Assembly (NCBI GenBank): GCA_000721275.1
Contig: JOFO01000036.1
Span: forward strand, 1 to 64,000
DNA length: 64,000 nucleotides
Source of the DNA: Microtetraspora glauca
GTDB lineage: Bacteria; Actinomycetota; Actinomycetes; Streptomycetales; Streptomycetaceae
Direction of reading: 5' to 3'
Shown here: piece by piece, positions 9,034 to 17,113 of the stretch
Numbering within the stretch: the first letter of the stretch is position 1
How the letters are laid out: every line of letters starts with the position of its first letter
The notes under the pieces: model-generated
The model's input: the letters and a program-made list of their open reading frames with translations, nothing else
Databases searched by the model: none
What the model was told of the DNA's origin: nothing
Translations under genes and position numbers: made by a program

Positions 9034-10131
9034 TCAGCGGCGGGGCACCGCCAGCGCGCGGGCGAAGAAGGCCCGCAGCTCGCGGCGGACGGCCGCGAAG
9101 GACGCCGCCGCGTCGCCGGGGCCGACCAGCCCGTCCCGTACCGCGTCCGTGACCAGCCCGGCGGCGTGCAGCCGGGGGACGACGGCCGCGTGGTCGGTGA
9201 AGACCCAGTGGTTCGCGGCGCGCAGGGTACGGCGCCGGGCCCGCAGGCCCGCCCAGGAGCGGTCGATCCGCTCCGCGCCCTCGAAGCCGTCGGTGTCCAG
9301 CAGGAGCAGCGGCCGGTGGCCCGGCCAGAGTTCCAGGTCGAGGTAGCCCTCCAGGTCGGCGACGGCCCGTACCCGGGGGTCGCGGGCGGCGAGCAGCGCG
9401 GCGGCGGTGCCGCCCGCGGAGTGCCCGTAGACGCCGGTGCGGCGCGGGTCGGGAAGCGTGCCGAGGGGCAGGTCGCCGAGCCGGTCGAGGACCAGCCGGA
9501 GATCGGCGACGCGGGTGTCGACCATGGTGCGGAAGGTCGCCGGGTCCGGCGGCCCGAGCAGGACGCTCTCCCGGACCGTCCCGTCGGGCAGCTCCACCTG
9601 GCTCGCCTCCCCGGGGTGGTCGACGAGGACGACGACGGCGCCGTGGCTGGCCAGCTCCTCGGCGAGGCCGCTGCCGAGGGTCCGGGCGTCGCCGCCGCCG
9701 GGCGTGTACAGCACGACGGGCCGGCGCGGGCCGGACGCGGGCGGGGCGCCGGCGTGCGCGTGGGTGAGCGTGCCGGCCCAGTCGACGCCGGCCGCCGGAA
9801 GCCCCCGGACCAGGGGCGCCAGCGCCCCGAACACCCTCGCCTCGCCCGGGGTGAGCTGCGGGACCCGGGGGAAGCCGGCGACGGTCCGCGCCGGGTACAC
9901 GGCGCTGACCACGACCTGCCGGGCGCCGAGCTCCGGGTTCCACGGGTCGGTGCGGGACGGGTCGGTGAACGCGTGCCGGACGGTGCCGACCGGGTACGGC
10001 CCGGTGGGCGCGGGCAGCACGGGCACGAGCCCGGCGGCGGCCCGCGCCGGGGAGCCGGCGGCGGCGAGGGAGGCGGAGGCGAGGCCGAGCAGCGCGGCCT
10101 TGGCGAGGGTGCGGCGGGAAGGAGTGCTCAT
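9034..10131 (-). CDS. Tat-exported alpha/beta hydrolase, PAF-acetylhydrolase-like
   Basis: A 365-residue secreted hydrolase. The N terminus STPSRRTLAKAALLGLASAS is a twin-arginine-type signal, ending near SPARAAAG. The mature part is an alpha/beta-hydrolase: oxyanion region VVLYTPGGGDARTLGSGLAEE, nucleophile elbow GVYGHSAGGTAAA (catalytic Ser), and a late His in ANHWVFTD. The fold and length resemble bacterial platelet-activating-factor acetylhydrolase-like lipases. The ATG at 10131 has AGGA 8 bases upstream; an ATG three codons earlier is possible. The true substrate (phospholipid, ester or polyester) cannot be told. It diverges from an ArsR-like regulator over about 157 bp. Confidence 0.82.
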   Translation of the reverse strand: MSTPSRRTLAKAALLGLASASLAAAGSPARAAAGLVPVLPAPTGPYPVGTVRHAFTDPSRTDPWNPELGARQVVVSAVYPARTVAGFPRVPQLTPGEARVFGALAPLVRGLPAAGVDWAGTLTHAHAGAPPASGPRRPVVLYTPGGGDARTLGSGLAEELASHGAVVVLVDHPGEASQVELPDGTVRESVLLGPPDPATFRTMVDTRVADLRLVLDRLGDLPLGTLPDPRRTGVYGHSAGGTAAALLAARDPRVRAVADLEGYLDLELWPGHRPLLLLDTDGFEGAERIDRSWAGLRARRRTLRAANHWVFTDHAAVVPRLHAAGLVTDAVRDGLVGPGDAAASFAAVRRELRAFFARALAVPRR

Positions 10132-10288
10132 GCCCGGCATCCTGGATCCCGGCGGCCCGCCCGGACGATCTTTTCGACCGGGCCCGAAAGGCTCGACGCG
10201 CACGGCAGGGCCGGAGTGCGTCGGGTCGGTCGGGTGGGGTGGGTGCTGAGCGGGGCGGTTCGGTGCGGGCGGAGCGAGAGGCGGGGGC

Positions 10289-11242
10289 GTGCTGCGGATC
10301 CACTTCACGGCGGAGGACTGGACGCGGCTGCGGTGCGCGCCGCGGCCCTCGCCCGTGCCCGAGCTGCACGCGGCGCTGCTGATGCTCGGCGCCCCGCACG
10401 AGGGGGCGCTCTTCGGCCGGTGGCGGGCGCGGACGGCACGGGCCCTGCCGGCCGCGGCGGGGCCGCTGGCGGACCTGGTGCCGGGCGGCTCGGCCCCGAC
10501 GTTCCTGGACGTGCTGGGCGAGACCCGGGAGGAGGGCTTCGCGGAGATCCGGGCGGCGGCACCGGAGCGCGTACGGGCGGAGCTGGAGCGGGTGTACGCG
10601 GGGCGGGGCCCGGCACCGGCGTGGGTGCGGGCGCTGCACGCGGGCGGCGCGGAGGGCTGGCGGACGCTGGAGGCGGCGCAGCGGGCGGCGCACGGGGCGG
10701 TCCTGGCGCCGGTGTGGGACCGGGTGCGGGACCTGCACCGGGCGGAGTTCGCGCGCTATGCGGTGGCGGTGGCGGAGGGCGGGCCCGGGGCGGCCCTGAC
10801 GGCCGTGGCGCCCGGCTCGCGGCTGCGGGACGGGGTGTGGGAGTGGCCGTCCGGTGCCGGGGAGGTACGGCTCGGGGGGCGGGGGCTGGTGCTGCTGCCG
10901 ACCTTCCACTGGCGCGGCGGCCCGCTGGTGCAGGACGTGCCGGGCCGGCCGGTGGTCGTCGCCTACCCGGCGGGCCCGGGGCTGCCGCTCGTACCGGAGG
11001 AGGGGCCGGGCGGGGCCGGGGAGCCGCTGGCCGGGGTGCTGGGCGCGACGCGGGCCGCGCTGCTGCGCGCCCTGGCCGCGCCCCGTACCACCACCGAGCT
11101 GGCGCGGGCGCTCGGCGTGTCGGCGGCGACGGTCTCCGCGCACACCGCCGCCCTCCGCGGGGCCGGCCTGCTGGCCACGGCCCGCACGGGCCGCTCGGTC
11201 CGGCACAGCCGCACGGCGGCGGCGGAGCTGCTGCTCCGCTGA
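10289..11242 (+). CDS. ArsR-like winged-helix regulator with long N-terminal domain
   Basis: A 317-residue protein. The C-terminal 80 residues are a winged helix (LGATRAALLRALAAPRTTTE, LARALGVSAATVSAHTAALR, AGLLATARTGRSVRHSRTAA), as in ArsR regulators. The N-terminal 230 residues form an all-helical and then beta region of the DUF5937-like type common in actinobacteria, with no obvious ligand motif. It starts with GTG after AGAGG. Divergent orientation to the Tat-exported hydrolase suggests it may regulate that gene, but this is only positional. It is convergent with the IclR gene. Confidence 0.8.
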   Translation: MLRIHFTAEDWTRLRCAPRPSPVPELHAALLMLGAPHEGALFGRWRARTARALPAAAGPLADLVPGGSAPTFLDVLGETREEGFAEIRAAAPERVRAELERVYAGRGPAPAWVRALHAGGAEGWRTLEAAQRAAHGAVLAPVWDRVRDLHRAEFARYAVAVAEGGPGAALTAVAPGSRLRDGVWEWPSGAGEVRLGGRGLVLLPTFHWRGGPLVQDVPGRPVVVAYPAGPGLPLVPEEGPGGAGEPLAGVLGATRAALLRALAAPRTTTELARALGVSAATVSAHTAALRGAGLLATARTGRSVRHSRTAAAELLLR

Positions 11243-11250
11243 GCCGCCGC

Positions 11251-11284
11251 CGCGGTGGCCGGTCCGGTGCGGTGGCCGGTCCGG
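11251..11284. repeat. 17-bp tandem duplication between convergent regulators
   Basis: GCGGTGGCCGGTCCGGT occurs twice, exactly adjacent (11251-11267 and 11268-11284), in the short gap between two convergent regulator genes. It looks like a slippage duplication; it has no clear hairpin. Confidence 0.7.
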
Positions 11285-11298
11285 TGCGCGCGGGACGG

Positions 11299-11940
11299 CT
11301 ACCGCAGGGCGTCGGCGACCTCGCGGGCGGCGTCCACGACACGGGGGCCGACCCGCTCCGGCACCGCGTCGGCCAGCATGACCACGCCGACGCTGCCCTC
11401 GATGCCGGTCACCCCGACCAGCGGCGCCGCCGCGCCGCTCGCCCCGGCCTCCAGCTCGCCGTGGGTGAGGGTGAAGCCGGGGTCGATCAGGGTGCCCTGG
11501 CGGGCGGCGAGGATCGCGCGGCCGGCCGCGCCCCGGTCCAGCGGGTGGCGGAAGCCGGCCCGGTAGGCGACGTGGTAGTCGGTCCAGGTGGGCTCGACGA
11601 CGGCGACGGCGAGCGCCTCCGCCCCGTCGACGAGCGTGAGGTGCGCGGTCGCGCCGATGTCCTCGGCGAGCGAGCGGAGCGCGGGCAGGGCCGCCTCCCG
11701 CACCAGCGGGTGGACCTGGCGGCCGAGGCGCAGCACGCCGAGGCCGACGCGGGCCCGGCCGCCGAGGTCGCGGCGGACGAGGGCGTGCTGTTCCAGGGTG
11801 GCGAGCAGACGGTAGACCACGGTCCGGTTGACGCCGAGTCGGTTGGACAACTCGGTGACGGTCAGGCCGTGGTCGGTGTCGGCGAGCAGCTTGAGGACTC
11901 TGAGTCCCCGGTCGAGCGTCTGGGAGGTCTCCGCGGTCAC
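11299..11940 (-). CDS. IclR-family transcriptional regulator
   Basis: A 213-residue regulator. The N-terminal winged HTH (about 5-65: LDRGLRVLKLLADTDHGLTV, ELSNRLGVNRTVVYRLLATL) is followed by the IclR effector domain (GATAHLTLVDGAEALAVAVV and HPLDRGAAGRAILAA). The GTG at 11940 is chosen because AAGGAG lies 8 bases upstream and the protein then begins with the usual short lead-in; the longer ATG form adds an Arg-rich stretch unlike the family. IclR proteins bind small acids to control catabolic genes. No catabolic operon adjoins it, so its target is unknown. Confidence 0.88.
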   Translation of the reverse strand: MTAETSQTLDRGLRVLKLLADTDHGLTVTELSNRLGVNRTVVYRLLATLEQHALVRRDLGGRARVGLGVLRLGRQVHPLVREAALPALRSLAEDIGATAHLTLVDGAEALAVAVVEPTWTDYHVAYRAGFRHPLDRGAAGRAILAARQGTLIDPGFTLTHGELEAGASGAAAPLVGVTGIEGSVGVVMLADAVPERVGPRVVDAAREVADALR

Positions 11941-12301
11941 GACGCCCTCTCCTTCGGAAAGTGAGTGGCGGCGGCTCCCACGGGGTTCGCGGCGCCGGTC
12001 CCGTCGGCGACGCACGTCAGAGGCCGCCGGCAGGAAGGGGTACACCGGCTGCGCTCCGCGGCGGCGCTGCCACGGGGCGGTTGCTTTGTGCCGGGACAGT
12101 AGCGACCCGCTCCGCTCAGCGGAAGACCTCGTCCAGAATCCGGGCGCGGGCGACCGGATGTGGACGGTTCAGGACCTTCGTCGGCCCTCCTCGGGACTTT
12201 GGCGGACAGATGCCGCTATGTCGTGCCCGTAGCGTGGAGGGTGCCGGAAGGCCGTCCGTGGGGGCCGGCCCCGGCGCCGTCCCGCCCCGCGCGGAACGGC
12301 C
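11941..12301. other. Intergenic region upstream of IclR gene, no gene seen
   Basis: About 360 bp without a convincing gene. The open frames crossing it have shadow-like composition. It must hold the promoter for the IclR gene, transcribed leftward, but I cannot place confident -35 and -10 boxes. No repeats stand out. Confidence 0.5.
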
Positions 12302-12337
12302 GAGAGGCCCGTACGACCGCCGTCGTACGGGCCTCTC
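12302..12337 (-). terminator. Terminator of the SF2 helicase gene
   Basis: A perfect 16-bp inverted repeat (GAGAGGCCCGTACGAC and its complement) with a 4-base loop lies 20 bases beyond the helicase stop codon. It is strong enough to end transcription without a U tract. Confidence 0.82.
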
Positions 12338-12357
12338 TCACGTCTCCCGGAAGGGGC

Positions 12358-14151
12358 TCACCGCATCCGGGTGGCCCACTCCTGGACCTTCTTGATCCGC
12401 TCGCGGATCTGGCCGGCGGTGGCCTCGGCGCTCGGCGGGCCGCCGCAGACCCGGCGCAGCTCGGTGTGGATCACGCCGTGCGGCTTGCCGCTCTGGTGGA
12501 CGTAGGCGCCGACCATGGTGTTGAGCTGCTTGCGCAGTTCGAGGAGCTCCTTGTGGGAAACGACGGGCCGCCGCTCGGCTGGAAGCTCCAGGAGGTCCGC
12601 CTCGGTGTCCGGCTTCTTGCGGCTGTGCGCGATCTGCCGGGCCTGCCGCTTCTGCAGGAGCAGCTGCACCTGGTCGGGTTCGAGGAGGCCGGGGATGCCG
12701 AGGTAGTCCTGCTCCTCCTCGCTGCCGGGGTGGGCCTGCATGCCGAACTCGGCGGCGTTGTAGAGGACGCGGTCGAAGACGGCGTCGGACTCCAGCGCCT
12801 CGAAGGGCAGCATGTCCTGCTCGCCGGTGTCCTCGTCCTGCTGCCTCTCCGCCTCCGCCATCTCCTTCTCGGACTCGGCGTACGGGTCCTCCTCCCCGCC
12901 GTCCTTCTTCGGCTTGTCGAGCACGTGGTCGCGCTCGACCTCCATCTCGGAGGCGAAGCCGAGGAGGCTGGGGATGGTGGGAAGGAACACGGACGCGGTC
13001 TCGCCGCGCCTGCGGGATCGCACGAAGCGGCCGACGGCCTGCGCGAAGAACAGCGGCGTCGAGATCGTCGTCGCGTACACGCCGACGGCGAGGCGGGGCA
13101 CGTCGACGCCCTCGGACACCATGCGGACGGCGACCATCCACCGGTCGGTGTTGTTGCTGAACTCGTCGATGCGCTCGGAGGCGGCGGCCTCGTCGGAGAG
13201 GACGAGGGTCGCCCTCGTGCCGGTGATCTCGCGGATCAGCTTGGCGTAGGCGCGGGCCGAGTCCTGGTCGGAGGCGATGACGAGGCCGCCGGCGTCCGGG
13301 ATCGACTTCCGCACCTCGGTGAGGCGCTGGTCGGCGGCGCGCAGCACGTTCGGCATCCAGTCGCCGCGCGGGTCGAGCGCGGTGCGCCACGCCTGCGATA
13401 CGGCGTCCTTGGTCATCGGCTCGCCGAGGCGGGCGGCGATCTCGTCGCCGGCCTTGGTGCGCCAGCGCATGTTGCCGCTGTAGGAGAGGAAGATGACCGG
13501 GCGGACGACGCCGTCGCCGAGCGCGTTCCCGTAGCCGTAGGTGTAGTCGGCGGAGGAGCGGCGGATGCCGTCGTTCCCCTCCTCGTACGTCACGAAGGGG
13601 ATCGGGTTCGTGTCGGAGCGGAACGGCGTGCCGGTGAGGGCGAGCCGGCGGGTCGCCGGGTCGAACGCCTCCAGGCACGCCTCGCCCCAGGACTTCGAGT
13701 CTCCGGCGTGGTGGATCTCGTCGAGGATGACGAGAGTCTTGCGCTGCTCGCAGCGGTTGCGGTGGAGCATGGGCCGCACGCCGACGCCCGCGTAGGTGAG
13801 GGCGACGCCGTCGTACTCCTTGCTGAGCGGCCCGGCGCTGTACTCCGGGTCCAGCTTGATCCCTATCCGCGCGGCGGCGGCGGCCCACTGCTTCTTCAGG
13901 TGCTCGGTGGGGGCGACGACGGTGACCTGCTGCACGACGTGGTGGTGCAGCAGCCACGAGGCGAGGGTCAGGGCGAAGGTGGTCTTGCCGGCGCCGGGCG
14001 TGGCGACGGCGAGGAAGTCACGGGGCTGTTCCTGGATGTACTTCTCCATCGCGCCCTGCTGCCAGGCTCGCAGCTTGTTGGCGGTGCCCCAGGGAGCACG
14101 GCCGGGGAAGGCGGGAGAGAGGTGATGAGAGGAGGCGGCGGTGGTAGTCAC
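12358..14151 (-). CDS. DEAD/DEAH-box SF2 helicase
   Basis: A 597-residue superfamily 2 helicase of the SSL2/XPB-like class. Motif I is ATPGAGKTT (50-58), motif II DEIHH (144-148), then LTGTPFRSD (motif III-like). The C-terminal RecA lobe has MVSEGVDVPR and the motif VI-like QAVGRFVRSRRRG. An acidic, Gln/Glu-rich linker follows (about 430-470), then a helical C-terminal domain with LLQKRQARQIAHSRKK. It lacks nuclease, specificity or methylase domains and partner genes, so it is not an obvious restriction enzyme; actinomycetes keep such a helicase as a stand-alone gene. Role in DNA repair or RNA handling is uncertain. Confidence 0.88.
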   Translation of the reverse strand: MTTTAASSHHLSPAFPGRAPWGTANKLRAWQQGAMEKYIQEQPRDFLAVATPGAGKTTFALTLASWLLHHHVVQQVTVVAPTEHLKKQWAAAAARIGIKLDPEYSAGPLSKEYDGVALTYAGVGVRPMLHRNRCEQRKTLVILDEIHHAGDSKSWGEACLEAFDPATRRLALTGTPFRSDTNPIPFVTYEEGNDGIRRSSADYTYGYGNALGDGVVRPVIFLSYSGNMRWRTKAGDEIAARLGEPMTKDAVSQAWRTALDPRGDWMPNVLRAADQRLTEVRKSIPDAGGLVIASDQDSARAYAKLIREITGTRATLVLSDEAAASERIDEFSNNTDRWMVAVRMVSEGVDVPRLAVGVYATTISTPLFFAQAVGRFVRSRRRGETASVFLPTIPSLLGFASEMEVERDHVLDKPKKDGGEEDPYAESEKEMAEAERQQDEDTGEQDMLPFEALESDAVFDRVLYNAAEFGMQAHPGSEEEQDYLGIPGLLEPDQVQLLLQKRQARQIAHSRKKPDTEADLLELPAERRPVVSHKELLELRKQLNTMVGAYVHQSGKPHGVIHTELRRVCGGPPSAEATAGQIRERIKKVQEWATRMR

Positions 14152-14170
14152 GATCTCCGGTCACGGTTCG

Positions 14171-14194
14171 ACGCTCGTCCAGACGCTCGTCCAG
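14171..14194. repeat. 12-bp tandem repeat upstream of the helicase
   Basis: ACGCTCGTCCAG is present twice in exact tandem (14171-14182, 14183-14194), 20-43 bases upstream of the helicase start. It lies in the likely 5' untranslated or promoter region and could be a regulator site or simple slippage. Confidence 0.6.
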
Positions 14195-14288
14195 ATATGA
14201 CAACCGGGCCACCTTACCGGCGGCGCCGCCGGAACCTCGATCGCGACGAGGCGGAGGCGCCGCCTTTGCGACTCACCTCACGCCCGTG

Positions 14289-14687
14289 TCACGCGTCGCG
14301 TCCGGTGGGGTCGATGAGCCCGCGCAGCCCCTCGGCGATCACCTCGACGTCGTCCTCCTCGCCGGTCGCCACGGCGATGACCAGGCGTTCCGCGGCGTCG
14401 ATGTCCGGCCGGAGGTGGACGCCGTTCATGGCGAGGAACGTGACGCAGGACAGCCAGGCCGTGCGCTTGTTCCCGTCGACGAACGGGTGGTTGACGGCGA
14501 GCGACTGGAGCAGGGCGGCGGCCTTGGTCACGAGGTCGGGATACGCCTCCTCGCCGAACATGGCGGCCGACGGGCGGTGCACGGCCGAATCGAGCAGTCC
14601 CGCGTCCCGGAGGACGACCTTCTGGTCGTCGACCGCGTGGTCGGCGACGACCAGGACGTCCTCCGGGGAGAGGTAGACACAGCTCAC
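14289..14687 (-). CDS. Doc/Fic-family toxin
   Basis: A 132-residue single-domain Fic/Doc protein. The signature HPFVDGNKRTAW (67-78) matches the Fic motif HxFx[D/E]GNKR, with His67 catalytic and the GN loop binding phosphates. Classical Doc phosphorylates EF-Tu; other Fic enzymes AMPylate. Its GTG start overlaps the antitoxin's stop codon (GTGA), the arrangement of a translationally coupled toxin-antitoxin pair, and its size equals Doc. No inhibitory [S/T]xxxE[G/N] helix is evident within it, so inhibition must come from the antitoxin. Confidence 0.9.
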   Translation of the reverse strand: MSCVYLSPEDVLVVADHAVDDQKVVLRDAGLLDSAVHRPSAAMFGEEAYPDLVTKAAALLQSLAVNHPFVDGNKRTAWLSCVTFLAMNGVHLRPDIDAAERLVIAVATGEEDDVEVIAEGLRGLIDPTGRDA

Positions 14688-14884
14688 TTCAGCCGCTCCA
14701 TCAGCTCGTGCCACTTGGACGCCTGCTCCATGGCGGTCTTCCGCACGATCGCCTCCTGGGCGGTGCGCGCCAGGTAGTCGTCCACGGCCCGGAGGAGTAT
14801 CGCGTGCATGCTGACGCCCTCCTGCTCGGCTCGCGCCTTGAGGGCTTCGGTCTGGTCGTCGCGGAGACGCAGGTTCATGGCCAT
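14684..14884 (-). CDS. Ribbon-helix-helix antitoxin of the Doc toxin
   Basis: A 66-residue protein. The N terminus MAMNLRLRDDQTEALKARAE followed by MHAILLRAVDDYLAR is a ribbon-helix-helix (CopG/Arc type) DNA-binding fold: one strand and two helices. The C-terminal 25 residues, ending WHELMERLK, would be the segment that wraps the Fic toxin. Classical Doc is paired with a Phd-fold antitoxin, so the RHH partner is a variant combination. Two in-frame starts exist (14884 and 14878); if the promoter described below is correct, the second may be used without a leader. It very probably represses its own operon. Confidence 0.85.
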   Translation of the reverse strand: MAMNLRLRDDQTEALKARAEQEGVSMHAILLRAVDDYLARTAQEAIVRKTAMEQASKWHELMERLK

Positions 14885-14918
14885 ACCAGAATGGTACCGC
14901 CATGGGGTCAATCTGGTA
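14883..14918 (-). promoter_or_regulatory. Toxin-antitoxin promoter with TACCA/TGGTA operator repeats
   Basis: On the minus strand TTGACC (14911-14906) is followed after 17 bases by TGGTAT (14888-14883), a possible -35/-10 pair. The region holds the short palindrome TACCA-GAA-TGGTA (14884-14896) and a further TGGTA at 14914-14918. Repeated half-sites over the promoter are what an RHH autorepressor needs. The -10 match is weak, so the promoter is tentative. Confidence 0.45.
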
Positions 14919-14922
14919 CTGG

Positions 14923-16377
14923 TTATCGGGGCGCCGCCTGCAGCCGCGTCGCCACCCACGCCCCCGCCGCCGCGACCGCGGCCATCGGCAGGAAGACCGC
15001 GGCGAAGGCGCCGGGATGCGACGCCCGGTCCGCCGCCGAGGCGACCGCGTGCCCGACCGCCCCGCCGCCGAGCGCCGCGAAGGCCGCCCCGCCGGCGGCG
15101 AGCAGCAGCACGTTCGACAGCCCGTCGGAGATCTGGAGGGCCGCCGAGTTCGCACCCGCCTCCTCCGGCGGCGACAGCTTCATCAGCAGCACGCTCGTCG
15201 AGGCGATCACCACGCCCATGCCGAGGCAGCCGAACCCCCAGGCGACGGCGACCACCCACACCGGCACCGCCGGCAGCAGCACGCTCGGCGCGGCGGCGAT
15301 CGCGGCGGCGACCAGCAGCATCCCCAGCACCACCAGCCTCTCCCGGTACGGCTCCGTCCACGGCCGCGACTGGATCCACGAGCCGAGCGCCCAGGTCAGG
15401 CCGCCCAGGGCGAGCGACAGCCCGGCGAGCGTGGGGCTGAGCCCGCGCTGGGTGACGAGCATCAGCGGCACGAACGACTCGGCCGCGATGAACGACCCGG
15501 CCGCCACCCCGCGCAGCAGCACCACGGACGGCAGCCCGCGCGCGGCCCGCACCGTGCCGCGCGGCAGCAGCCCCCGTACCGCCGGCACGAGCAGCGCCGC
15601 GCCGGCGACGGCGGGCAGCAGCGACAGCCAGCGCAGCTCCTGCCCCGCGTACTGGAGGAGCCCGGCGCCCGCCGAGATCGCGAGCGCCAGCAGGATCCGC
15701 CGCCGGTCCCAGGCCGCGACGGGCGCCGACGGGTCGGCGGGCCCGGAGGCGGTCCGGCGTATCGCGGGGAGCGCGAGGGCGAGCGGCAGGACGACGAGCA
15801 CGGGGATGCCGAGGAAGACCCACCGCCACCCGAGGTGCTCGGTGATCGTCCCGGCGGCGAGCGGCCCGACCACGGACGGCACGACCCAGCTCGCGGCGAA
15901 CGCCGCCATGATCGCGGGCCGCAGGTGTTCCGCGTACGCGCGGCTGACCACCACGTACAGCGCGACGATCACCAGCCCGCCGCCGAGCCCCTGCACCGCG
16001 CGCCCGAGGATGAACACCCACATCGCCCCGGCCGTCCCCGACAGCGCCAGCCCCGCCGCGAACGCGCTGATCCCCGCCGTCACCGGCGCCAGCGGCCCGC
16101 GCCGGTCGGACCACTGCCCGGCGACGACCATGCCGAAGAGGCTGGTGGTGAAGTACGCGGAGAACGCGAACGCGTACACCCCCACCCCGTCCAGCTCCCG
16201 CGCGGCGACCGGCATCGCGGTCCCGACGGCCGTCGCCTCGAACGCGATCAGCAGCACGACGGACACGATCCCCACGCTGAGCGCCCGGTGCCCGGCATCG
16301 AGCACGGACCCCCGGGCGCGCGCGGGCGGTCCGGCGACGGTCTCGACATCACGATCACGGGGTTCAAGCGCACTCAT
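14923..16377 (-). CDS. MFS transporter (drug-resistance type)
   Basis: A 484-residue major facilitator with about 14 hydrophobic segments, the length of the DHA2/EmrB branch. The helix 2-3 loop is VVAGQWSDRRGPLAPV, and the helix 4 region FILGRAVQGLGGGLVIVALY has the RxxQGxGGG element seen in DHA2 exporters. The later WRWVFLGIPVLV is the usual helix 6 start. A start at MSALEPRDRD fits the family; the longer frame to 16515 overlaps the neighbouring lipoprotein gene end. It lies downstream of no regulator, so its substrate is unknown. The stop lies 39 bases upstream of the antitoxin start. Confidence 0.87.
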   Translation of the reverse strand: MSALEPRDRDVETVAGPPARARGSVLDAGHRALSVGIVSVVLLIAFEATAVGTAMPVAARELDGVGVYAFAFSAYFTTSLFGMVVAGQWSDRRGPLAPVTAGISAFAAGLALSGTAGAMWVFILGRAVQGLGGGLVIVALYVVVSRAYAEHLRPAIMAAFAASWVVPSVVGPLAAGTITEHLGWRWVFLGIPVLVVLPLALALPAIRRTASGPADPSAPVAAWDRRRILLALAISAGAGLLQYAGQELRWLSLLPAVAGAALLVPAVRGLLPRGTVRAARGLPSVVLLRGVAAGSFIAAESFVPLMLVTQRGLSPTLAGLSLALGGLTWALGSWIQSRPWTEPYRERLVVLGMLLVAAAIAAAPSVLLPAVPVWVVAVAWGFGCLGMGVVIASTSVLLMKLSPPEEAGANSAALQISDGLSNVLLLAAGGAAFAALGGGAVGHAVASAADRASHPGAFAAVFLPMAAVAAAGAWVATRLQAAPR

Positions 16378-16457
16378 GGCCCCAGGGTAAGGGCCGTATC
16401 CAGATATGACCCCTGTCGCGAGCCGTATCCGTCCCTCCGCCCCCGGACGTACGCCTC

Positions 16458-17105
16458 CTACTCCGGCAACGCCTTGAACACCGGCTCCGCCTCCAGCCCC
16501 GCGTCCTCCGCGCACCCGAGCTTCCGCACGACGGCGAGGGTGGCGGAGTGGAGGATCGTGAGGTTCGCTTCCCGGATGGGGACGGTGTCGGGAAGCTCGG
16601 ACCTACGGAAGGTGAGCGAGCTCTGCACGCGGGCGGGACGCTTGTCGGAGCCCTGGAACTGAGGGCTGACGCAGGACACGACGAGGCGCGCGCCCTGCGG
16701 TCCGGCCAACGCTTCCGCCCCCATGGCGTACGGATGAAGATCCGCCGCGTGCCGGTCCCACAAACGGCCCTCTTCCCTGCGAAGGCGCACCGTGATCCTG
16801 ATCCCGTCGGTGTTCCCCGGGTGGTCGACCCGGCACAGGGAGCGCCCCTGGGTCCACCGCGGAAACTTCGTATAGTCCTCGGCCAGCTCGCCCGCGACCC
16901 GCTCCAGGCCGCCGCTTCCGGCCGGCCTGAACCGCTTCGTCCCCAGCACACTCTCCAGCGCCCGGGCCGCCTCCGGCGACAGCGTTTCGTCGCACTGCAG
17001 CGCGGCCGTGACGCGCGCGGGCTCCGGCTCTTCCGTCCCACCACACGCACTGAGGAACAGCACCGCGACCACCCCGGACACCGCCGACCTGGCAAGCCTC
17101 CGCAC
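16458..17105 (-). CDS. Lipoprotein, tandem paralogue 1
   Basis: A 215-residue lipoprotein. The signal VRRLARSAVSGVVAV plus LFLSACGG has a good lipobox with Cys21. The mature protein is a single compact domain with four cysteines shared with the upstream paralogue (in ALQCDE, RSLCRV, VVSCVSP and RKLGCAE), suggesting two disulfides outside the cell. The two proteins are almost identical over VTAA-QCD-TLSPEAARALE and over the last 40 residues, so they arose by recent duplication. It begins 8 bases after the paralogue's stop, behind GGGGG, in one operon with the WXG protein. I do not recognise a characterised family. Confidence 0.85.
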   Translation of the reverse strand: MRRLARSAVSGVVAVLFLSACGGTEEPEPARVTAALQCDETLSPEAARALESVLGTKRFRPAGSGGLERVAGELAEDYTKFPRWTQGRSLCRVDHPGNTDGIRITVRLRREEGRLWDRHAADLHPYAMGAEALAGPQGARLVVSCVSPQFQGSDKRPARVQSSLTFRRSELPDTVPIREANLTILHSATLAVVRKLGCAEDAGLEAEPVFKALPE

Positions 17106-17113
17106 GAAGCCCC

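Noticed and set aside
12160..14676. Long rightward open frame of about 838 codons opposite the helicase and toxin genes
   Set aside because: It mirrors the opposite-strand genes, has repetitive Gly/Ala/Val/Asp composition and no domain; the helicase and Doc motifs on the other strand explain the region.
12358..14687. Restriction-modification or phage-defence island from helicase plus toxin
   Set aside because: No nuclease, methylase or specificity gene is present; the helicase has its own terminator and the toxin-antitoxin pair is a separate unit.
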